Assembly (NCBI GenBank): GCA_009845905.1
Contig: VXYS01000010.1
Span: 20,658 to 84,657, forward strand
Length of the DNA: 64,000 nt
Source of the DNA: Gammaproteobacteria bacterium
GTDB taxonomy: Bacteria > Pseudomonadota > Gammaproteobacteria > Steroidobacterales > Foliamicaceae
Direction: 5' to 3'
Positions 58,535 through 64,000 of the stretch are shown in pieces; position 1 is the stretch's first letter, and each line of letters opens with the position of its first letter. The position numbers and the translations under genes were made by a program. The notes below the pieces were generated by a model, which saw nothing but the letters and a program-made list of their open reading frames with translations, was not told the DNA's origin and searched no databases.

Positions 58535-59665
58535 ATGTCCGGCAACACCATAGGACGCCTGTTCAGCGTCACGACTTACGGCGAGAGCCACGGCCTGGCG
58601 CTGGGCGCCATCGTGGACGGCTGCCCGCCCGGCATGGAATTGTGCGAGGCGGACATACAGGGCGACCTGGACCGGCGGCGCCCCGGGCGCTCGCGCCATA
58701 CTTCGCAGCGCAAGGAGGCGGACCAGGTGCGGATCCTGTCTGGGGTCTTCGAGGGCGTAACCACCGGAACGCCGATCGGGCTGATGATCGAGAACACCGA
58801 TCAGCGCCCCCGCGATTACTCGGCCATCAAGGACAAGTTCCGTCCCGGACACGCCGATTTCAGTTACCAGCAGAAGTACGGCATTCGCGACTACCGCGGA
58901 GGGGGACGCGCGTCCGCACGGGAGACGGCCATGCGGGTCGCCGGCGGAGCGATCGCCCGCAAGTACCTGAGCGAGCGGGCGGGCATCACGATTTACGGCT
59001 ACGTGGCGCAGCTCGGGCCGATCCGGCTGGAGTGCCCGAACCCCGAGATCATCAACGACAACCCGTTCTTCTGCGGCGACCCCGGCCGGCTGAAGGAACT
59101 GGAGTCGTTCATGGACGAACTGAGGCTGGCCGGCGACTCGATCGGCGCGCGGATCAACGTCTGCGCCCGCGGAGTGCCGCCCGGGCTCGGCGAACCCGTG
59201 TTCGACAAGCTCGAGTCCGTGATCGCGCACGCGCTGATGAGCATCAACGCGGTCAAGGGCGTGGAATTCGGCGCCGGCTTCGCGGCCGTCGAACAGCGCG
59301 GTTCGGAACATCGCGACGAGATTGCGCCGGGCGGCTTCCTGAAGAACGACGCCGGGGGCACGCTGGGCGGCATATCGTCCGGACAGGACCTGCTGGTGAG
59401 CATCGCGATGAAGCCCACCTCCAGCATCCGCAAAAAGGGCGCCACGGTTACCCGCGGCGGCGCGGCCACCGATATCAGCACCGGCGGGCGCCACGATCCC
59501 TGCGTGGGGCTGCGCGCCACTCCGATCGCGGAAGCGATGCTGGCGATCACGCTGATGGACCATTACCTTCGCGACCGCGCGCAATGCGGCGACGTCGATC
59601 GGCAGGCGACCTCGACTGCCGCGAGCGCTCGCCCCGCCGCCGCGGCGCGGACCGCGGGAAGCTGA
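58535..59665 (+). CDS. aroC: chorismate synthase AroC
   Basis: A 376-residue protein (E. coli AroC is 361) that makes chorismate from EPSP with reduced FMN. Signatures: [19 protein letters not shown] at the start, [40 protein letters not shown], and [20 protein letters not shown] near the end. The last ~20 residues ([19 protein letters not shown]) are an Ala-rich extension. It is followed at once by asd. Confidence 0.95.
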   Translation: MSGNTIGRLFSVTTYGESHGLALGAIVDGCPPGMELCEADIQGDLDRRRPGRSRHTSQRKEADQVRILSGVFEGVTTGTPIGLMIENTDQRPRDYSAIKDKFRPGHADFSYQQKYGIRDYRGGGRASARETAMRVAGGAIARKYLSERAGITIYGYVAQLGPIRLECPNPEIINDNPFFCGDPGRLKELESFMDELRLAGDSIGARINVCARGVPPGLGEPVFDKLESVIAHALMSINAVKGVEFGAGFAAVEQRGSEHRDEIAPGGFLKNDAGGTLGGISSGQDLLVSIAMKPTSSIRKKGATVTRGGAATDISTGGRHDPCVGLRATPIAEAMLAITLMDHYLRDRAQCGDVDRQATSTAASARPAAAARTAGS

Positions 59666-59666
59666 G

Positions 59667-60746
59667 ATGAACGGCTACAACGTCGCTGTGGTCGGCGCCA
59701 CAGGGCTGGTGGGCGAGACCATGATGCAGATCCTCGCGCAGCGCGAGTTCCCCGTGGACCGGCTTCACGCGGTCGCCAGCGAACGTTCGGTCGGCAAGAT
59801 CGTGGAATTCGGCGAACGCCAGGTCGCGGTTGAGGCGCTCAATGACTTCGACTTCTCCGGCGTGCATTTCGCACTGTTCTCGGCCGGCGCGGGAACCGCG
59901 ATCGAGCATGCGCCGCGCGCCGCCGCGCAGGGAGCGATCGTGATCGACAACTCGTCGGCGTTCCGCTATGACGACGGCGTGCCGCTGGTCGTGCCCGAGG
60001 TCAATCCGTCGGCGCTCGCCGAATGCCGCGAGCGCGGCATCGTGGCCAATCCGAACTGCTCCACGATCCAGCTCGTCGTTGCGCTGAAGCCCCTGTACGA
60101 CGCCATCGGCATCCAGCGGATCAGCGTGGCCACCTACCAGGCGGTTTCCGGCGCCGGGCGCCGGGCGATGGAGGACCTGGTCAGGCACACTGCCGACATG
60201 ATGGCCGGCAAGGGCCGCCCGGAAGAGCCTGCCGACGCCGAGGAGGCGGAGCCGCCCGCCAACGGGGGACAGCTTCCCGCCGCATCGGCGCCGAGCGCGG
60301 CGTTCAACGCGGTGCCGCACATCGACGATTTTCAGGCCAACGGCTATACCAAGGAAGAAATGAAGATGGTCTGGGAGACCCGCAAGATCCTGGGCGACGA
60401 AGAACTGCGGATCAGCGCCACGGCCGTGCGCGTGCCCGTGTTCTTCGGACATTCCGAGGTCGTCAGCGTGGAGCTGACGCGCAAGGTCGCCGTCGAGGAA
60501 GCGCTCAGGCTGTTTCGGGCCGCCCGCGGGGTGGTCGTCATGAGCCAGGACCGGGCCGGCGGCTACCCCACTCCCGGGATCGACGCCAGCCGGTCGGACG
60601 CCGTGTTCGTGGGCCGGGTGCGCGAGGACATCTCGCACGAGCAGGGCCTCAGTTTCTGGGTTGTGGCGGACAACGTGCGCAAGGGAGCCGCGCTCAACGC
60701 CGTGCAGATCGCAGAGCTCCTGATTCGCGACGACGCATCGGGTTAG
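59667..60746 (+). CDS. asd: aspartate-semialdehyde dehydrogenase
   Basis: A 359-residue enzyme of the lysine/threonine/methionine branch. NADP loop VVGATGLVGETMM, catalytic C131 in NPNCSTIQLVV, and SVELTRK / FGHSEVV in the second half. Relative to typical Asd (~340) there is a Pro/Ala/Glu-rich insertion around residues 188-210 (RPEEPADAEEAEPP). It starts one base after the aroC stop region and ends eight bases before the FimV-like gene, in the order asd - FimV-position - truA. Confidence 0.95.
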   Translation: MNGYNVAVVGATGLVGETMMQILAQREFPVDRLHAVASERSVGKIVEFGERQVAVEALNDFDFSGVHFALFSAGAGTAIEHAPRAAAQGAIVIDNSSAFRYDDGVPLVVPEVNPSALAECRERGIVANPNCSTIQLVVALKPLYDAIGIQRISVATYQAVSGAGRRAMEDLVRHTADMMAGKGRPEEPADAEEAEPPANGGQLPAASAPSAAFNAVPHIDDFQANGYTKEEMKMVWETRKILGDEELRISATAVRVPVFFGHSEVVSVELTRKVAVEEALRLFRAARGVVVMSQDRAGGYPTPGIDASRSDAVFVGRVREDISHEQGLSFWVVADNVRKGAALNAVQIAELLIRDDASG

Positions 60747-60754
60747 GTCCCGGC

Positions 60755-61261
60755 ATGAAAGGCAGAATCGCGCCGCCGGCCGTTTCGCTGTTCATCGCGC
60801 TTTTGATCTCGCCCGCGGTTCCGCAGGAAGGCCTGTTCTCGTTATGGGTCCTCTGGGGCGTGCCGCTGCTTTCGGCCGCGCTGGTCTTTTCGGTCCTTTC
60901 GGCGATTGTCCTCGGCCCGCCGCGCGTCGTGCGGATATTTTCCCGCGCCGGTTCGAAGAAGGACGACGGAGAATCTCGGGATGGGAATGCCGGCGAAGCG
61001 GAATCGGCGGAAGCCCAGCAATCCGCCGACGAAATCGCGGTGGGGCCGGACGCCGCCCTGGCGGATGCCATGAGCGAACTCGATCCGGAGAACTACATGG
61101 ACCTGGCGCGGGCGCTTGAGGAAATGGGCCGGGACGCCGACGCGCTCGAGGTTCTCGCCCATATCGTCGAAGCCCGTGAGAACGAAGACGCCGAGGAGCT
61201 CGCCGAGGCGCTGCGCCGGATGCGCCAACGGCTGGGGCCGAATAATTCCGAGAGCGCATGA
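60755..61261 (+). CDS. short FimV-position membrane protein
   Basis: A 168-residue protein: a hydrophobic N-terminal region (residues ~8-55, two short segments), an acidic linker (KDDGESRDGNAGEAESAEAQ) and a C-terminal helical pair (AALADAMSELDPENYMDLAR, ALEEMGRDADALEVLAHIVE) resembling the terminal TPR-like segment of FimV. The gene order asd - here - truA - accD matches the fimV locus of Pseudomonas-like bacteria, but LysM and the long acidic middle of FimV are absent. I infer a reduced FimV or a replacement. The stop overlaps the truA start by four bases (ATGA). Confidence 0.65.
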   Translation: MKGRIAPPAVSLFIALLISPAVPQEGLFSLWVLWGVPLLSAALVFSVLSAIVLGPPRVVRIFSRAGSKKDDGESRDGNAGEAESAEAQQSADEIAVGPDAALADAMSELDPENYMDLARALEEMGRDADALEVLAHIVEARENEDAEELAEALRRMRQRLGPNNSESA

Positions 61262-62067
61262 CCCGCGCGCGGCTCGCCCTGGGAGTGGAATACGACGGCA
61301 GCGGTTTCCACGGCTGGCAGTCGCAAAGCGGCAGCACCAATGTTCAGGACGCCGTCAACCGGGCGCTCAGCCGGGTGGCCGACGAAGAGGTGCGATGCAT
61401 GGGCTCCGGGCGGACCGACGCCGGTGTTCACGCCATCGAACAGGTCGCTCATTTCGAGACCAGCGCCCGGCGGAGTCCGCGCGACTGGCTGTTCGGCGCC
61501 AATACCTATCTGCCCGACGACGTCAACCTGCTCTGGGTTCGCGAAGTGCCGGGCGATTTCCATGCGCGCCACTCGGCGCTCTCGCGCACGTACGCCTACC
61601 TGATCCTGAACCGCAGCGTGCGCTCGGCGCTGGAACGCAATCGCGCCTGGCTGATCCGGGACCCGCTGGACGACGAGGCGATGAACCGCGCGGCGCAGGC
61701 GCTGGCCGGCGAGCACGACTTCAGTTCGTTTCGGGCCGCCGATTGCCAGGCCCGGTCGCCGGTGCGCAGGGTCATGGACATCCGGGTGCGCCGTAGCGGG
61801 CAACGCGTATGGATCATTTGCCGGGCAAACGGCTTCCTGCAGCGCATGGTGAGGAACATCGCCGGCTCGCTGGCGCTCGTCGGGCGCGGCCGCGAGGCGG
61901 CCGCCTGGATTGCCGGGATTCTCGAGGCGCGCAGCCGGGAGGCCGCGGGTCCGGCCGCGCCTTCCCAGGGCCTGTACCTTCAACGGATCGACTACCCGCC
62001 GGACCTGCTGCCTGAACGCAACCGGGTTGGCCTCGAAAGGCTTCTCCCGATTCCGGAAGACATTTAG
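61258..62067 (+). CDS. truA: tRNA pseudouridine(38-40) synthase TruA
   Basis: A 269-residue protein (E. coli TruA is 270). The catalytic Asp is D54 in CMGSGRTDAGVHAIEQVAHF; other family blocks are LGVEYDGSGFHGWQSQ at the start and RANGFLQRMVRNIAGSLALV near the end. It modifies U38-U40 of the tRNA anticodon arm. It overlaps the upstream FimV-like gene by four bases and is followed 17 bases later by accD. Confidence 0.95.
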   Translation: MTRARLALGVEYDGSGFHGWQSQSGSTNVQDAVNRALSRVADEEVRCMGSGRTDAGVHAIEQVAHFETSARRSPRDWLFGANTYLPDDVNLLWVREVPGDFHARHSALSRTYAYLILNRSVRSALERNRAWLIRDPLDDEAMNRAAQALAGEHDFSSFRAADCQARSPVRRVMDIRVRRSGQRVWIICRANGFLQRMVRNIAGSLALVGRGREAAAWIAGILEARSREAAGPAAPSQGLYLQRIDYPPDLLPERNRVGLERLLPIPEDI

Positions 62068-62084
62068 GCTAAAATCAAAGTCTT

Positions 62085-62951
62085 ATGGCGATTTCCTGGC
62101 TGCGGAGATTAATGCCGTCGCGGATCACGACGCGACGGCCGAAGAAGACCGTGCCGGAAGGCGTGTGGGTCAAGTGCGATAACTGCGGAGCACAGTTGTA
62201 CCGCACCGAGTTGGAGCGAACTCAGCACGTGTGCCCCAAGTGCGAGCATCATATGCGCCTGGGGGCCAGGCGAAGGCTCGAGTTGTTCCTCGACAGCGAT
62301 TCGGCCAGAGAGCTTTCCCCCCGGCTTCAGCCCAGGGACCCGCTGAAATTCAGGGACACCAAGCGTTACCCCGACCGGGTCGCGCAGGCACGAGACAACA
62401 GCGGCGAGCTTGAAGCCCTGGTGACCATGACCGGCAAACTGCACGGTCAGCCGCTCGTGGCCAGCGCGTTCGAGTTCGGCTTCATGGGCGGTTCCATGGG
62501 CTCGGTGGTGGGGGAAAAATTCGTCCGCGCCGCAAGCTATTGCCGCGAACATCGCATGCCGCTGGTCAACTTTTCCGCCTCGGGGGGGGCGCGCATGCAG
62601 GAGGCGCTTTTCTCGCTGATGCAATTGTCCAAGGTGACCGCCACGCTGCACGCGCTCGCCCAGGCCGGCCTCCCCTATATTTCGATTCTCACCAACCCCA
62701 CGATGGGCGGTGTGTCCGCAAGTCTGGCGATGCAGGGCGATATCGTGATCGCCGAGCCCGGCGCGCTCATCGGTTTCGCCGGGCCTCGCGTAATCAAGCA
62801 AACAGTCCGCGAAGACCTCCCGGAAGGATTTCAGCGCGCCGAGTTCCTTCTCGAGCATGGCGCCCTGGACATGATCCTGGACCGGCGGGTCATGCGCCTG
62901 GAAATCGCCCGGCTGCTGGCCAAGCTCCTCAACAAACCACCCCCGGAATAG
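62085..62951 (+). CDS. accD: acetyl-CoA carboxylase beta subunit AccD
   Basis: A 288-residue carboxyltransferase subunit for fatty acid synthesis. The N-terminal zinc ribbon has C31-x-x-C34 and C50-x-x-C53; the carboxyltransferase core has [20 protein letters not shown] and [20 protein letters not shown]. It needs AccA, encoded elsewhere. It ends the asd - FimV-like - truA - accD series, with a palindromic repeat directly after the stop. Confidence 0.95.
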   Translation: MAISWLRRLMPSRITTRRPKKTVPEGVWVKCDNCGAQLYRTELERTQHVCPKCEHHMRLGARRRLELFLDSDSARELSPRLQPRDPLKFRDTKRYPDRVAQARDNSGELEALVTMTGKLHGQPLVASAFEFGFMGGSMGSVVGEKFVRAASYCREHRMPLVNFSASGGARMQEALFSLMQLSKVTATLHALAQAGLPYISILTNPTMGGVSASLAMQGDIVIAEPGALIGFAGPRVIKQTVREDLPEGFQRAEFLLEHGALDMILDRRVMRLEIARLLAKLLNKPPPE

Positions 62952-62958
62952 CCTGAGT

Positions 62959-63102
62959 GCGAGGGCGGTCCCGCCCTTACTCATGGCCCCCCTTTCCGGG
63001 AGACGCATGGACCCATCCATGGGGCTTTGTTCCGCTGTTCGCGCCGGGGCATCGGCGCTCACTGGCTCACAAACTCCCGGAAAGGGGGGCCATGAGTAAG
63101 GG
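62959..63102. repeat. palindromic repeat between accD and prmB, copy 3
   Basis: It begins with GCGAGGGCGG and TCCCGCCCT (62959-62977), the module seen in the cyclophilin gene. Perfect 29-base arms at 62974-63002 and 63074-63102 flank a 71-base spacer that starts with the same GACGCATG and ACCCATCCATGGGGCT core as at 49424-49447. The right arm abuts the stop codon of prmB, so the element lies between convergent genes and can act as a terminator for both. Confidence 0.85.
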
Positions 63103-63951
63103 CTACGGCCGGAGCAGCAGCACGCCCTCGCCGCCCCGTTCCAGCGAAGGCCAGAGGAACGGCAGTTCCGGGTGTGCGGCGGCAAGATTGCCCGCCACCT
63201 CGCCGACCTCCAGTACCAGCAGCCCGCCCTCGGCGAGGTAGCGGGGCGCTTCCTCAAGGATGCGGGACGCAATCGCAAGGCCGTCGGCGCCGGCCGCCAG
63301 CGCCATCCGCGGCTCATGACGATATTCGCGCGGCAGAGAACCGCACGCGCCGGCAGGCACATAGGGAGGATTGGCGACGATGAGATCGAATTTTCCCTGC
63401 GCGCCGGCGAAAAGGTCTCCCCGGCGAAGCTCGACGCGGCCCGCCAGGCCAAGCCGGCGCACATTGCGCTCGGCCACGGACAAGGCGGCGGGCGAGAGGT
63501 CGGTCGCCACGACTTCGGCTTCGGGAAAGGCGAAGGCGCAGGCAGCGGCGATGCAGCCCGAACCGGTGCAAAGATCGACAACCCGGCGCGCTCTATCCGG
63601 TTTCAGCCAGGGCGCAAAACCCACCTCGATCAGTTCCGCCAGCGGCGAGCGCGGAATGCAGACGCGCTTATCGACGTAAAGGCGCATCCCCGCAAACCAG
63701 GCCTCGCGGGTCAGGTAGGCCAGCGGCAAACGGCGCGACACGCGAGCGAAGGCCAGCGCCATCGCCCGCGCCCGCGCGGCCGCCGACACGCGCCGGCCCA
63801 GCAGGGAGCGGCGCTGCCACACGCCCGACCGGCAAACGAAATTCGCGAGCGCCAGGGCTTCCTCCTCCGCGCTGCCCATGCCGTGGCCGAAATGGACCCG
63901 CCCGCCCGCCCGGCGGGCGGCCCAAACATAGACAAGGTAACAAAAACGCAA
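63103..63951 (-). CDS. prmB: ribosomal protein uL3 glutamine methyltransferase PrmB
   Basis: A protein of up to 282 residues (E. coli PrmB is 310) with the family's FGHGMGSAEEEALAL, VDKRVCIPRSPLAELIE, motif I VVDLCTGSGCIAAACA and the catalytic LIVANPPYVPAG. It methylates the side-chain amide of a conserved Gln in ribosomal protein L3. The N-terminal ~30 residues of typical PrmB are missing or replaced by MRFCYLVYVWAARRA; the TTG start at 63951 lies in AT-rich sequence unlike the rest, so the start is uncertain or the 5' end is broken. Confidence 0.85.
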   Translation of the reverse strand: MRFCYLVYVWAARRAGGRVHFGHGMGSAEEEALALANFVCRSGVWQRRSLLGRRVSAAARARAMALAFARVSRRLPLAYLTREAWFAGMRLYVDKRVCIPRSPLAELIEVGFAPWLKPDRARRVVDLCTGSGCIAAACAFAFPEAEVVATDLSPAALSVAERNVRRLGLAGRVELRRGDLFAGAQGKFDLIVANPPYVPAGACGSLPREYRHEPRMALAAGADGLAIASRILEEAPRYLAEGGLLVLEVGEVAGNLAAAHPELPFLWPSLERGGEGVLLLRP

Positions 63952-64000
63952 AGAAGGACAAAGAAAAATTTGAATTATAAAAATATGAGCCTGCCCACGA
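63952..64000. other. AT-rich right edge of the window
   Basis: The last ~50 bases are much richer in A and T than the GC-rich genes beside them. Read on the minus strand they hold a TATAAT hexamer that could be a -10 box for prmB. Nothing else was recognised. Confidence 0.35.

Noticed and set aside
1..64000. CRISPR arrays, tRNA or rRNA genes
   Set aside because: No regular short direct repeats with spacers, no cloverleaf-like sequence and no rRNA-like stretch were seen by eye.

Overview
The window looks like chromosome from an uncultivated, GC-rich, aerobic gammaproteobacterium, possibly marine or host-associated (inference). The strongest taxonomic clue is the block asd - fimV-position gene - truA - accD next to SPOR - cvpA - purF, plus lpxH, folD and prmB, an order familiar from Pseudomonas-like gammaproteobacteria. 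TonB receptors, a Baeyer-Villiger monooxygenase and a Rieske oxygenase suggest a catabolically versatile Gram-negative. No tRNA, rRNA, CRISPR array or insertion sequence was recognised.

1-17 kb is an accessory island with lower GC in its first part. It carries a SEC-C protein with a nuclease-like core, a D12-class adenine methyltransferase overlapping a probable restriction endonuclease, a DUF3800 protein, a NucS/DUF4268-like nuclease, a LysM-membrane-NERD fusion, a retropepsin-like protease with a small partner, a HEPN-like protein, a LysE exporter, a 5'-truncated cupin, a second copy of the small-partner family, a Fic protein and a tandem pair of unknown paralogues. Much of this resembles a defence or conflict island.

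17-28 kb holds an MFS transporter with a Rieske oxygenase, a second Fic protein behind a palindrome, and a compact ArsR - SRPBCC - haloalkane-dehalogenase-like operon whose start codon lies inside one of two near-identical operators. A methyltransferase, an NTF2-like secreted protein, a TonB receptor and an M24 peptidase follow.

28-44.6 kb is a coherent hydantoin-type (cyclic amide) locus. One plus-strand set is hyuA - hyuB - NCS1 permease - LuxR/MalT-type regulator. A convergent minus-strand set is Asp/Glu/hydantoin racemase - TonB receptor - second hyuB - MFS. A second NCS1 permease is divergent from the racemase. The likely flow is outer-membrane uptake by the receptor, inner-membrane uptake by the permeases, then racemisation and ATP-dependent ring opening.

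44.6-53.4 kb has an AbiEi/AbiEii toxin-antitoxin pair, an amidohydrolase overlapping a Baeyer-Villiger monooxygenase, and a two-subunit molybdenum enzyme resembling pyrogallol-phloroglucinol transhydroxylase whose large subunit carries an SCP2-like N-terminal domain. 53.4-64 kb is core housekeeping: folD, a cyclophilin, lpxH, purF, cvpA, SPOR, aroC, asd, a short FimV-like protein, truA, accD and prmB. Three related GC-rich palindromic repeats lie here and at 49.4 kb, one inside the signal-peptide region of the cyclophilin gene.
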